This document shows, piece after piece, positions 43,926 to 52,683 of a stretch of DNA of 64,000 nucleotides. The number at the start of each line of letters is the position of its first letter. Position 1 is the first letter of the stretch. Origin of the DNA: Anabaena cylindrica PCC 7122. Its GTDB lineage: Bacteria > Cyanobacteriota > Cyanobacteriia > Cyanobacteriales > Nostocaceae. The notes under the pieces were generated by a model that searched no databases, had not been told where the DNA came from, and worked only from the letters and a program-made list of their open reading frames with translations. The translations under genes were made by a program, and so were the position numbers. The stretch covers positions 5,446,001 to 5,510,000 of the forward strand of contig NC_019771.1 of NCBI RefSeq assembly GCF_000317695.1. The letters are read 5' to 3'.

Positions 43926-45824
43926 ATGTTATTTAGAAATGCTTCGTTGTTGGTTAGTTTAGGTTTAAGTTTTTTACCTTCTCGCGTTTTGGCTTTTTCT
44001 GATACTCAAAACTATTGGGGTAAAGATTGTATTCAACAATTAGGAGAAAGGAAGTTACTAACGGGTTATCCTGATGGTAGTTTTCGTCCTAATTCAACTG
44101 TTACTCGCGCAGAAGCAGCGGTTTTAATGTTAAATGCTTTTCCAAATGCAGCAATAAAACGCGATTCTGTAATATTTAAAGATGTATCTAGCAATTATTG
44201 GGGATATAAAGCGATTAATACTGCTTATCAAAAAGGGTTTTTCTCTGGTTATCCCGGTAATCTTTTTCAGCCTAACCAAGCAATTCCAAGAGCGCAAATT
44301 ATTGGTGTTATCGCTGGGGGAAAAAATTATAGTTCTGTATCTAATTCAGTGCAGATATTACAACGTTATTTTGAAGATGCTAATTTAATACCTAATTATG
44401 CTCAAAATTCTATAGCTGCGGGAACTATTAATAGTATTGTTGTTAATTATCCTGATGTCAAAAAGTTAAAACCTCAAGATACTGCTACTAGAGGTGAAGT
44501 TGCAGCGTTAATGTGTCGCGCTTTAAATATTTACGCTGTCCCTCCTCAATATATTGCTGGTGTGGAAGTTCAACCGCAAGAGGTACGCGCTTTACCAGGA
44601 AAATTAGATTCTATTCCTACTTTTAATAGTAATAGTCCTGAACTTGTTGATACTGATGGAATTTTACTTTCAACTTTTTCACCAGAAGGGAAAAAAAGCC
44701 AAGAAGCACATTTAAATTATCCTTTTCAAGGTAGATTTGATGTGTTCTCTCATCATATTATTAGAGCAGAAAATACATCTCAAAACCGTACTGTTTATCA
44801 GGGTATTATTGTTCATAATCCAGGTAATGAAGCAGTGACTCTGGAAGTTTTACAAGCTGCTAGTTACCTTTCACGGGAAGCACCTTTTATTAATCTACCG
44901 GATATGGTAGATAATGCCCAAAGTACGGTTTATGCTGGCCCCGGTAGTCGGACTATGAATGATGTGCTACGAGGGGTTAAGCAAGAGATGTTTCCTGAAA
45001 AATTGGTGATAAAACCAGGGGAAAGTCAAATTTTAGCTAATTTACCAATTGGGGTTCAAGCACCTTCTTCCAATGGTCGCACAGTGATGATGAGGTTGAG
45101 TAGCAATAAACCGATTTTTATGGCTAACTTAGCTATGAAAAGCCAAAGTCCTCCAACTCTAGCAGAATGGCTACAGCTATTAGATAGTGGCAGTTTAGCA
45201 GGAAAGCGTGATCCTATACCCACTCCTTTAGATCCCCCCAGAGAACCAACGGTATTTAGTCGCGTTGCTGGTGTTTCTCAAGGAACAAAATGGGAAGCAA
45301 ATATTACAGATAATCCAAATGTTGCTAATTTAAGTTTACCCCAGCCAGGAAAGGCTTTTTCTTATCCTTTAGGAACGGTTCATTTAATCACTCTCAGCAC
45401 AGGACAAATACAGAGTGCTGAAATGTTAAAACGCTATAATGATACGGCTTATTTTGCCCATAGCAACTACGGTGTAGAATATAATCTGACGTTACCTTTA
45501 TATAATTCTAGCAGTCAAACTCGAACTGTATCTGTATTAATACAAACACCCGTTAAAGATGAGGGTGGAACAGATAGACTGTTGTTTTTGAAGCCACCAG
45601 TGGAACAAATATTTTTCCGGGGTACTGTGCGAGTGCGTTACAGGGATGATAATGGAGGGGAAAAGACGCGCTATGTGCATTTAGTACAGCGTCGGGGACA
45701 ACGAGGGGAAGCTTTAGTAAGGTTGAATTTAGCACCGGGTGAAAAAAGACAAGTTCAAGTAGATTTTTTGTATCCTCCTGATTCTACTCCTCCACAAGTT
45801 TTGACTGTGAAAACTGAGGGGTAA
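43926..45824 (+). CDS. SLH-domain protein with DUF3370
   Basis: A 632-aa exported protein. A signal peptide (LLVSLGLSFLPSRVLAF) is followed by S-layer homology repeats (residues about 25-195) with motifs WGKDCIQQL, GYPDGSFRPNSTVTRAEAAV and a second WGYKAINTAY...FQPNQAIPRAQ, then a DUF3370 domain from about 210 to the end (VRALPGKLDSIPTFNSNSPELV, FQGRFDVFSHHI). In cyanobacteria SLH domains bind the peptidoglycan-linked polysaccharide, so it probably sits in the cell envelope. It has no evident tie to DNA modification and looks like a passenger in the island. Confidence 0.9.
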   Translation: MLFRNASLLVSLGLSFLPSRVLAFSDTQNYWGKDCIQQLGERKLLTGYPDGSFRPNSTVTRAEAAVLMLNAFPNAAIKRDSVIFKDVSSNYWGYKAINTAYQKGFFSGYPGNLFQPNQAIPRAQIIGVIAGGKNYSSVSNSVQILQRYFEDANLIPNYAQNSIAAGTINSIVVNYPDVKKLKPQDTATRGEVAALMCRALNIYAVPPQYIAGVEVQPQEVRALPGKLDSIPTFNSNSPELVDTDGILLSTFSPEGKKSQEAHLNYPFQGRFDVFSHHIIRAENTSQNRTVYQGIIVHNPGNEAVTLEVLQAASYLSREAPFINLPDMVDNAQSTVYAGPGSRTMNDVLRGVKQEMFPEKLVIKPGESQILANLPIGVQAPSSNGRTVMMRLSSNKPIFMANLAMKSQSPPTLAEWLQLLDSGSLAGKRDPIPTPLDPPREPTVFSRVAGVSQGTKWEANITDNPNVANLSLPQPGKAFSYPLGTVHLITLSTGQIQSAEMLKRYNDTAYFAHSNYGVEYNLTLPLYNSSSQTRTVSVLIQTPVKDEGGTDRLLFLKPPVEQIFFRGTVRVRYRDDNGGEKTRYVHLVQRRGQRGEALVRLNLAPGEKRQVQVDFLYPPDSTPPQVLTVKTEG

Positions 45825-45837
45825 ATTTAGAATTTTG

Positions 45838-45867
45838 TCTCACGCAAAGGCGCAAAGGAAGAAGGTT
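45838..45867 (+). repeat. Repeat-derived leader with ribosome-binding site (before Uma2)
   Basis: TCTCACGCAAAGGCGCAAAG followed by GAAGAAGG, directly before ATG 45868. Reading the upstream TTG 45835 as start would translate this repeat, which argues for the ATG. Confidence 0.65.
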
Positions 45868-46428
45868 ATGGTTGCTAGTTCACATAGAAGTTATATGAGT
45901 CCTTTGGAGTATTTGGAGTGGGAGGAACAGCAAGATATTAAATATGAATATATCAATGGTGAGGTTTTTGCTATGACTGGGGGAACTATTCCCCATACTA
46001 CTATTGCTTTAAATTTGGCTTCTGCGTTAAAAAATCATTTGCGTGGGGGTAAATGTCGTCCTTTTATGGCAGATGCTAAAGTGGGTATATCAGAAAATGG
46101 TTCTTTTCATTATCCTGATGTGATGGTAAGTTGTGATGAACGGGATAAACAAGCTATTAAGTTTATTCAATATCCTTGTTTAATTATTGAGGTGCTTTCT
46201 CCGAGTACGGAAGCTTATGATAGGGGGGGTAAGTTTCAGCTATATAGACGAATTGAAACTTTACAAGAATATGTTTTAATTAGTGTGGATAAAATCGGTT
46301 TGGATTGTTTTCGGTTAAATGAGAGGGGTTTATGGGAGTTACATCCTTTTGTTGAGGGTGATGAAATAAATTTAGTTAGTGTTGATTTTACGTTTCCTCT
46401 TTCTCTGGTTTATGAGGATGTTTTTTGA
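45868..46428 (+). CDS. Uma2 family protein
   Basis: A Uma2/DUF820 protein of 186 aa from ATG 45868. Features: SPLEYLEWEEQQDIKYEYINGEV at the N-terminus, NGSFHYPDVMVSCDERD with the Asp, and CLIIEVLSPSTEAYDRGGKFQLYRRI with Glu and Lys of the putative nuclease core, then LQEYVLIS. It is the best match in the window to the main Uma2 consensus. It lies between the SLH protein and the Dnd-associated protein 4 gene. Confidence 0.92.
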   Translation: MVASSHRSYMSPLEYLEWEEQQDIKYEYINGEVFAMTGGTIPHTTIALNLASALKNHLRGGKCRPFMADAKVGISENGSFHYPDVMVSCDERDKQAIKFIQYPCLIIEVLSPSTEAYDRGGKFQLYRRIETLQEYVLISVDKIGLDCFRLNERGLWELHPFVEGDEINLVSVDFTFPLSLVYEDVF

Positions 46429-46519
46429 TTTTTTTCTCACGCAGAGGCGCGGAGAGGAAAGCAAGAGTATGGTATTAATAAATTAAGTTTGAGATATTTA
46501 GGGTGTATATTTTATAATT

Positions 46520-46993
46520 ATGGCAGAAACTGGTAGAATCAGAGTTGCTAAAGATAAGGCTGAGTTGGTCAAAAGTTTAACTTCTGCTGATGGGGGAACT
46601 GGTCCTTTTCAGACATTTGCTGATGTGATTGTTTTTGCTGCTGCTTTGGGTGCTAAGTATAAAAAGCGCGTTCCTTTAGAGGAAATTTCTAAACGTGAAC
46701 CAGCACCGATAAGGTTAGAAGTTTTTGCTACGATGGGATATGATAATTTAATTAAATTGTTGGGATTTACAGAAACTCAAGATATTGGAATTTTATCTCC
46801 TAATGAGGAACAATACCAAAATCAGCGTCATGAAATTTTTGAAGAATATGCTAATGGTGGTTTAGAACTTTTGGTATCGGAACTTAGAGGTTCAATTGAC
46901 TATACGGATAGAATTGCTATGTATTTGAAGTATGAAAAAACAAATAATGAAAAAGAAGATGAGGAATTTGATTTAACTAAATTCCTGTCTTAA
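46520..46993 (+). CDS. Dnd system-associated protein 4
   Basis: A 157-aa soluble protein. The pattern of an N-terminal RVAKDKAELVKSL, PFQTFADVIVFAAALGAKYKKRVPL, PIRLEVFATMGYDNLIKLLGF and FEEYANGGLELL fits the family called DNA phosphorothioation-associated protein 4, found next to dnd genes. Molecular function is unknown. It converges with the second DGQHR gene (22-bp gap). A TCTCACGCAGAGGCGCGGAG repeat lies about 65 bp upstream. Its presence supports that everything from 39 to 55.5 kb belongs to one phosphorothioation locus. Confidence 0.8.
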   Translation: MAETGRIRVAKDKAELVKSLTSADGGTGPFQTFADVIVFAAALGAKYKKRVPLEEISKREPAPIRLEVFATMGYDNLIKLLGFTETQDIGILSPNEEQYQNQRHEIFEEYANGGLELLVSELRGSIDYTDRIAMYLKYEKTNNEKEDEEFDLTKFLS

Positions 46994-47015
46994 TACAACT
47001 ATTAAAGTAGCTTAT

Positions 47016-48185
47016 TTATTCCTCGATTATTATAGGTAATTTCAAATCTTTGTACCAAGTTCTTCTGAGCTTACAATTTTCTGCTAAATTTAATAAATCA
47101 TCCTTTATCTGTTTTCTGACAGCAGCACTATCTTGAAGTTGTCTAATAGACCATTCTGCTTCCCAAAATTCTTTAGGAAGTAATCCAACAATGCTTAAAA
47201 CTTGTTTTTCTAATTTCTCAGAATCAAAAATATCTACAATACTCAATTCCCACGCAAATTTTAAACGATCAAAAATAAACTCATTTAAGGAATTAATATT
47301 CACTTTCTTCATGAATTTATTATCTTCTCCCCATATCTGAGAATAATTTTCTTTGATAGCTCTCCATACAGCACAAAATATTTCAAATAAAGAGTCATCA
47401 TCTTCTTCTAAAAATGTGAAAGTTGTTTTTAGATACTTTAAGGATTGCTCTATTGCAGTAACTGGTACTAACTTAGTACCTTGTTTATTATACGGCCAAT
47501 CTAATAAATTTTGAAAAGGACTTGTATCTAAATCATTAATGTCTCGGAGTGTAGGGGATGTATTTCCATATTTTACACCAGCCTTTAGTAGTCTAGCTTC
47601 TAACTCTTCTTCATTTAAATTTGCAATTATTCCCTTAACATTATTCGTACTAACTTTAACAGCTTTGTTATTTATGACTATAAATTGGAATGCTTGCTCA
47701 TCAATGGTAGCATTTACCAAACTAACAACAAGAATAGGTAAATCTTCTGCATCATAATCTGATAAACCATAAAGACGATGTTGTCCATCAACTACATAAG
47801 CACAATATTCTTCATTTGCTTTATCAAGTGAGAATTCAATTATACCCCATTGCATTATATCTTTACAATCATTGTGTATTTCTATTTCAGTAATAGATTG
47901 AGATAATTTATCTTCTAAAGACGTAAATTTTGCTTTACCTGGTTCAAATGCTAACAAAATATTGTTAGGGATTGTATTTTTTAAATCTGATTTTACAAAG
48001 CGTGTTATTGCTTTTTTTCTAGTTGGTGTTAAAACGCGCTGAGTACCTTCTTTTGAATCTTCTGCTCGTCTAACACCAGCCCATTTTATAATATCTTTAA
48101 CGCGAGCATAAAATACAAAAAAAGATATAGTCTCTTGTTCCAATCTTTGTCTAACAAGACATCCAAAGTAAGTTTTATTTTCCAT
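47016..48185 (-). CDS. DGQHR-domain protein (second DndB-like)
   Basis: A 389-aa protein with the DGQHR motif at residues 133-137 (VVDGQHRLYGL) and the partner segment FIVINNKAVKVSTNNVKGI near 168-187, the ParB/Srx-like core shared with DndB. DndB represses dnd genes in characterised systems and DGQHR proteins occur in many defence islands. It is shorter than and divergent from the DndB at 49135. It lies 32 bp downstream of the HNH gene on the same strand, so the three minus-strand genes probably form one transcript. Confidence 0.85.
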   Translation of the reverse strand: MENKTYFGCLVRQRLEQETISFFVFYARVKDIIKWAGVRRAEDSKEGTQRVLTPTRKKAITRFVKSDLKNTIPNNILLAFEPGKAKFTSLEDKLSQSITEIEIHNDCKDIMQWGIIEFSLDKANEEYCAYVVDGQHRLYGLSDYDAEDLPILVVSLVNATIDEQAFQFIVINNKAVKVSTNNVKGIIANLNEEELEARLLKAGVKYGNTSPTLRDINDLDTSPFQNLLDWPYNKQGTKLVPVTAIEQSLKYLKTTFTFLEEDDDSLFEIFCAVWRAIKENYSQIWGEDNKFMKKVNINSLNEFIFDRLKFAWELSIVDIFDSEKLEKQVLSIVGLLPKEFWEAEWSIRQLQDSAAVRKQIKDDLLNLAENCKLRRTWYKDLKLPIIIEE

Positions 48186-48217
48186 AGAAAATCCTAAAAT
48201 GTGATATCATTTACCAT

Positions 48218-49063
48218 TTAATCTGGAGTGTGTTCGTCGCAATATACTGCTATATTTAAAAAGTGCCAACTATCATCTGGGTTGAGACGAGCAAAATTTA
48301 AGGGACCCACAGTTAATGCTGGTTTACCACATACACTACAACTATAGTTACTTTTAGCTGATATAGCTATCCTATACTCTTTTTCAAACTCACTTGAAAA
48401 ATTTTGATCATTTTTGTCACTTACTAGACACATTTGTTCATAATGGAAATCTGTCGCATCAATATACTTTTTCTTAGCCTTATTACAGTATGAGCAAGAT
48501 AATTTTAGATTAAAGTCTTCAGTAGCTCCACCCATAGTTTTTGGCCAGATATGTTCAACTTCAACTTCTTCTCGGTTTTTTAATTCTTTATCTTCAGTTA
48601 TTGAAACTCTTTCAACATTTAAGGCATTACCACATATATAACAGCATAGTTCATCTTTTTCTTTTGCATTTTTGAAAATCCGTTTTTTTCTTGAAGGTTT
48701 TAGTTGTTTGTCTTTTGCGTCTATACATAGTTTTAATAATGACAAAATTATTTCAACTTTATCAACTTCAATATGAGTATTTTCTGTGATAAAACGCCTC
48801 AATTCAAATAAGAATTTTTCAGGTGGAAATACATCTGATTCATACTTTCTCCTGAGATATTCAGCCGTATTGATTAATCTTCTGAGCAAATAATTTATAC
48901 TACTTTCATAAACTAGATTACTAAAATTACCTTCAGCTATCAAAGCATTGTCAATTCTTGAGACGAAAGAATTATCCTCAGAAGAGTTTGTATTCTCTGA
49001 GTCTAAAGGATATATTCTCTTGAGTAAATCACGTAATTGTTGACCTGGATTAGTCCCGTCCAT
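48218..49063 (-). CDS. HNH endonuclease with two zinc-finger-like Cys clusters
   Basis: A 281-aa protein. The N-terminal 130 residues are helical and unassigned. An HNH core follows with CCYICG (Cys141, Cys144), VEHIWPKTMGGA (His171, probable metal/catalytic His), the Asn in FNLKLSC and CSYCNKAK (Cys190, Cys193). A second possible zinc site lies near the end (CSVCG at 242-245 and YCDEH at 275-278). HNH nucleases nick or cut DNA; a position between two DGQHR genes in a Dnd locus suggests a role in restriction of unmodified or foreign DNA (inference). No recognised dnd family name. Confidence 0.85.
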   Translation of the reverse strand: MDGTNPGQQLRDLLKRIYPLDSENTNSSEDNSFVSRIDNALIAEGNFSNLVYESSINYLLRRLINTAEYLRRKYESDVFPPEKFLFELRRFITENTHIEVDKVEIILSLLKLCIDAKDKQLKPSRKKRIFKNAKEKDELCCYICGNALNVERVSITEDKELKNREEVEVEHIWPKTMGGATEDFNLKLSCSYCNKAKKKYIDATDFHYEQMCLVSDKNDQNFSSEFEKEYRIAISAKSNYSCSVCGKPALTVGPLNFARLNPDDSWHFLNIAVYCDEHTPD

Positions 49064-49134
49064 TGTATAAAATTAAACAAATCCGTTTTAAGTTTAGAAG
49101 ATCTGGTACTAATCTGTCAACACTCGGATAGTAA

Positions 49135-50733
49135 TTATAAAACAGATGGAAGTCCTACATCCTGCGGTTTGACAAACGTACCATCAAAACCTATGGTTTG
49201 TTCTTCAATAGTCCTAGCATTAGCTAAAGCCTTACGTAAAGCAGTAACTTCCATTTTTTCACTCATTCCTCCTAACATATAAATTAATAACTTTACTGCT
49301 AAATCTTTTCCTGCTACCTGTACCCGCTTCTTATTTGGGTCATACAAAACCCCATACCATAAAGATTGAGGATATTCCATACTACTAAAACCACCTTGAC
49401 GGTCAAATTTCTCCAATTTCTTAAAAACATCCGTCAAAGCAAAGCCTTTTTTAAATATCAAAGTTCCTAAAGCTTGTGCTAAAGCAACTTGAGAAACTGG
49501 ACGGAATAACATATTTCCCTCACCTCCGTCTTTCTCAAAATGGAAGCGACGCAAGACAGTTGTCTCCTCGTGTTCTAAAATTTTATAACTGGGAAGATTA
49601 GCTAAATTATCAAACAGTTGTCTAAAATCTGCAATTCCTTCCTGAATTTCTTCATTTTCTGGACGCATGGGGATTAACCCTTTTTCCAAAGGTTTCCAGT
49701 GGGGAAATTTTTGCCCCAAATACCTTTCGGACATATCTTGTAAGGCTTGCAGCGTCGTCAAAACCGTAGAATTAGCGGCTACTGTGGCACTATTCCAATT
49801 AACACGCGGATTTCGATTTGGTTTTTGTTCTAAGAGTGGATGTGTAACGGCAATTTTTCGCGCTACAATAGCAAAGCCATCATCTTCATTTAATTGTGCT
49901 AACTGACCTTTAGTTAAAGGTGCAGCCATTAAATTGACATGAACAAAAATTGATCTTACCCGTCGTTTTGCTTCTGTATGAGTTTCCCCAGTATTAACTG
50001 CACAAATAAACTCAATACCAATTTTTTCTTTAGATAAACTTTGTAAATAAGCAGGTTCTACTTGATATTTATCAATCAAATCAGACAAAGTAATAAAACT
50101 ATCATCAGCAGTTTTATCTTTTTTATAACGTTGGAGTTTACCAGATTTAATTAACTCCATTAAACCTTGTACACCCATTAATCTATGCTGACCATCTAAA
50201 GCATAAATTGTCACATTTTCTTCAGAAATATTCAGTAAACCAACTTTTCCATCTTTATCTAAAGGTATAAAATCGGTAGTCGCTTTTTTAGCCCTTCCTT
50301 GACTATCCCACTCCGCTGCTTTGGGGTTATCTACCCAAGGTTGATTAATTACCACCAACACAGCAGGAAATTTATGATTTTTTCTGGCTGCTAGATACTG
50401 TACTAACGGTGCTTGACGCGACCAGTCAATAGGACGTTGTTGAATTTCATCGATACTATCAGCATCAATTTCAATATTCTCTGTCTCTGGGTTGTACTTT
50501 TTTTGCAGCAGGGGTAAACCAGACGCAAAATGTACCCGTCCCGCGAACCATTCCAATGTCACAGAACCAACATAAGCCTCAGTACCACCCATTTCTGTCT
50601 TTTGGACAAGAATTTGGTCTTTTTTCTCTAAAAACCTCTCTAGCAGTAAAGCTAATACCTGTTTATCCTTATTTTCTCGTTCTAGATACTCGTTAGCGAG
50701 TTGATTATTTAGTGCTTCTGTACTATCGCTCAT
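49135..50733 (-). CDS. dndB: DNA sulfur modification regulator DndB (DGQHR)
   Basis: A 532-aa DGQHR protein with YALDGQHRLMGVQGL (180-184) and the companion VHVNLMAAPLTKGQLAQLNEDDG segment. It is divergently transcribed from dndC, the standard position of dndB, whose product acts as a transcriptional repressor in characterised systems. It is clearly longer than the classic DndB (about 360-380 aa), with an N-terminal extension (LLERFLEKKDQILVQK) and a longer C-terminal domain, so the name is by position and motif. A 71-bp gap separates it from the HNH gene downstream. Confidence 0.82.
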   Translation of the reverse strand: MSDSTEALNNQLANEYLERENKDKQVLALLLERFLEKKDQILVQKTEMGGTEAYVGSVTLEWFAGRVHFASGLPLLQKKYNPETENIEIDADSIDEIQQRPIDWSRQAPLVQYLAARKNHKFPAVLVVINQPWVDNPKAAEWDSQGRAKKATTDFIPLDKDGKVGLLNISEENVTIYALDGQHRLMGVQGLMELIKSGKLQRYKKDKTADDSFITLSDLIDKYQVEPAYLQSLSKEKIGIEFICAVNTGETHTEAKRRVRSIFVHVNLMAAPLTKGQLAQLNEDDGFAIVARKIAVTHPLLEQKPNRNPRVNWNSATVAANSTVLTTLQALQDMSERYLGQKFPHWKPLEKGLIPMRPENEEIQEGIADFRQLFDNLANLPSYKILEHEETTVLRRFHFEKDGGEGNMLFRPVSQVALAQALGTLIFKKGFALTDVFKKLEKFDRQGGFSSMEYPQSLWYGVLYDPNKKRVQVAGKDLAVKLLIYMLGGMSEKMEVTALRKALANARTIEEQTIGFDGTFVKPQDVGLPSVL

Positions 50734-50907
50734 TTTAATTTTTAAAAACTTAATAACTGACTCTTGCTTTATTGTCCAAAAAAATAGATACTAGGGATGC
50801 TATTTTTAAAAATATTTTGTACCCATAGCTAGGTTTATTTATATACCAGATGATTTTCCCCGAAGGAAAGTATTGAGTCTAAGTCCATATATATGTAGGT
50901 AGGGAAA
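50734..50907. promoter_or_regulatory. Divergent dndB-dndC promoter region
   Basis: 174 bp between divergent starts. It contains an imperfect repeat TTTCC-CCGAA-GGAAA (about 50850-50864) and AT-rich tracts. In characterised Dnd systems DndB binds this kind of region; no specific site is claimed here. Confidence 0.45.
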
Positions 50908-52533
50908 ATGACTACAGCACAACAGCCAGAAAATAAAAAACAGCCAAATCGTACTGTAGCAGAGTTAGTGGAGTATATCCAAGTTCTCTCTATAGAAATT
51001 CAAGAATTGTATTGTTTAGACCAAATACCTTGGGTAGTAGGCTATTCGGGTGGAAAAGACAGCACTGCTACGTTACAACTTATTTGGAATGCGATCGCTG
51101 AACTCCCACCAGAAAAAAGAACTAAGCCAATTCATGTAATTACAACAGATACAGGAGTAGAAAATCCCTATGTTTCTGGTTGGGTGCGTAGTTCTCATAA
51201 ACACATAGAATTAGCTGCTCAAGAGCAAAAAATACCAATGCAACCCCACGTATTAGAACCAGAGATTGCGGACACATACTGGGTAGGTTTAATTGGTAAA
51301 GGTTATCCTGCACCTCGTCGAAAATTTCGTTGGTGTACTGGACGTTTAAAAATCAATCCATCTAATCGTTTTATTCGTGATGTTGTTAGAAGTAACGGTG
51401 AAGCTATTGTCATTTTAGGTATTCGTAAAGCAGAAAGTCATAGTCGCGCTACCACAATGAAAAAACTTGAAGAAAAAAGGGTACGCGAACGTCTTAGTCC
51501 TAATGCAAACTTACCTAATTCACTCGTTTATAGTCCTATTGAAGATTGGCGTACTGATGAAGTTTGGCTATATTTAATGCAATGGGAAAATCCATGGGGA
51601 CATAGCAATAAAGATTTATTTACTATGTATAGAGAATCAACAGCAGATAATGAATGTCCTTTAGTTGTTGATACTTCTACTCCTAGTTGTGGTAGCTCTC
51701 GTTTTGGTTGCTGGGTTTGCACGCTTGTTGACCGTGATAAATCTTTGAATGCGATGATTCAAAATAATGACGAAAAAGAATGGTTACAACCAATAGTTGA
51801 TTTTCGTCGAGAATTAGATATTGAAAATGACAGAGAAAAAAGAGATTTTCGTCGGTTACGGGGAGAGGTACAATTATTTGAGCGTAATTTAGAGGGTGGA
51901 ACATCTATTGAACCTATACCCGGTCCATATACAAAATATTGGCGGGAGTATTGGCTCAGAAAATTATTAATAGCGCAAAAAGAAATGCGTCAAAATGCGC
52001 CCGAAAATATGCGTGATATTACCCTTATTTCCCAAGCAGAATTGAGTGAAATTCGCCGGATATGGTTAGAGGAAAAACACGAATTTGATGATAGTTTACC
52101 CCGTATATATGAAGAAGTTACGGGAGAAGTATTTAAAGATCCCCGTCCTGGTGCTGATCATACTACACTTGGTATTGATGAATGGGAAATATTAGAAGAA
52201 ATTTGTGATAGTGACGGAATGCATTTGGAATTGATGTCTAAATTATTAGATACAGAACGCCAATTTAAGAAAAAAACTCGTCGTGTTGGTATTTATGAAA
52301 GTCTAGAAAAATGTTTTAATACAAGTTCCCGTTCTCCAGAAGCAGCGATTAAAAATGCCCATTTAAAACGGGATTTACGACAAGCAGCTTTAGACGGTGA
52401 TGTGGCAACAATTAGGGAAAAAGTGAAGCAATTAACATTAGGAGATGCACCTGAGAAGGAAGAGGCTAAACCACAAACTTGGGCTAGTTTTAAGTTTGCA
52501 AAAAAGAATGTAGATGATAGTTCAGATGAATAG
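50908..52533 (+). CDS. dndC: DNA sulfurtransferase DndC
   Basis: PAPS-reductase-like ATP pyrophosphatase that carries sulfur for DNA phosphorothioation. The PP-loop SGGKDST is at 47-53. The iron-sulfur cluster cysteines of the family are visible in RWCTGRLK, then CPLV, SCGSSRFGCWVC (about residues 250-275). The C-terminal 150 residues are helical and charged. The 541-aa length is in the usual range. ATG start at 50908. It is followed by a 109-bp inverted-repeat element and then dndD. Confidence 0.95.
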   Translation: MTTAQQPENKKQPNRTVAELVEYIQVLSIEIQELYCLDQIPWVVGYSGGKDSTATLQLIWNAIAELPPEKRTKPIHVITTDTGVENPYVSGWVRSSHKHIELAAQEQKIPMQPHVLEPEIADTYWVGLIGKGYPAPRRKFRWCTGRLKINPSNRFIRDVVRSNGEAIVILGIRKAESHSRATTMKKLEEKRVRERLSPNANLPNSLVYSPIEDWRTDEVWLYLMQWENPWGHSNKDLFTMYRESTADNECPLVVDTSTPSCGSSRFGCWVCTLVDRDKSLNAMIQNNDEKEWLQPIVDFRRELDIENDREKRDFRRLRGEVQLFERNLEGGTSIEPIPGPYTKYWREYWLRKLLIAQKEMRQNAPENMRDITLISQAELSEIRRIWLEEKHEFDDSLPRIYEEVTGEVFKDPRPGADHTTLGIDEWEILEEICDSDGMHLELMSKLLDTERQFKKKTRRVGIYESLEKCFNTSSRSPEAAIKNAHLKRDLRQAALDGDVATIREKVKQLTLGDAPEKEEAKPQTWASFKFAKKNVDDSSDE

Positions 52534-52548
52534 AATATCCTCTCTTTC

Positions 52549-52657
52549 CTCGTTCCTAGCCTCTGGCTGGGAATGTCAATCTTGAGGTTCTACCTCAACT
52601 AATTATAACAGAGGCAGAGCCTCTTGAAAGCATTCCCTGTCAGAACCAGGGAACGAG
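52549..52657. mobile_element. 109-bp CTCGTTCC-ended inverted-repeat element between dndC and dndD
   Basis: Left end CTCGTTCCTAGCCTCTGGCT and right end whose reverse complement reads CTCGTTCCCTGGTTCTGACA, both followed inward by GGGAATG. The imperfect inverted repeats pair over about 28 bp. It fills almost the whole dndC-dndD gap. Such sequence is a dispersed repeat type in Nostoc-like genomes. Confidence 0.65.
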
Positions 52658-52683
52658 ATTAATCTAAAAACTAAAATTGTCTA

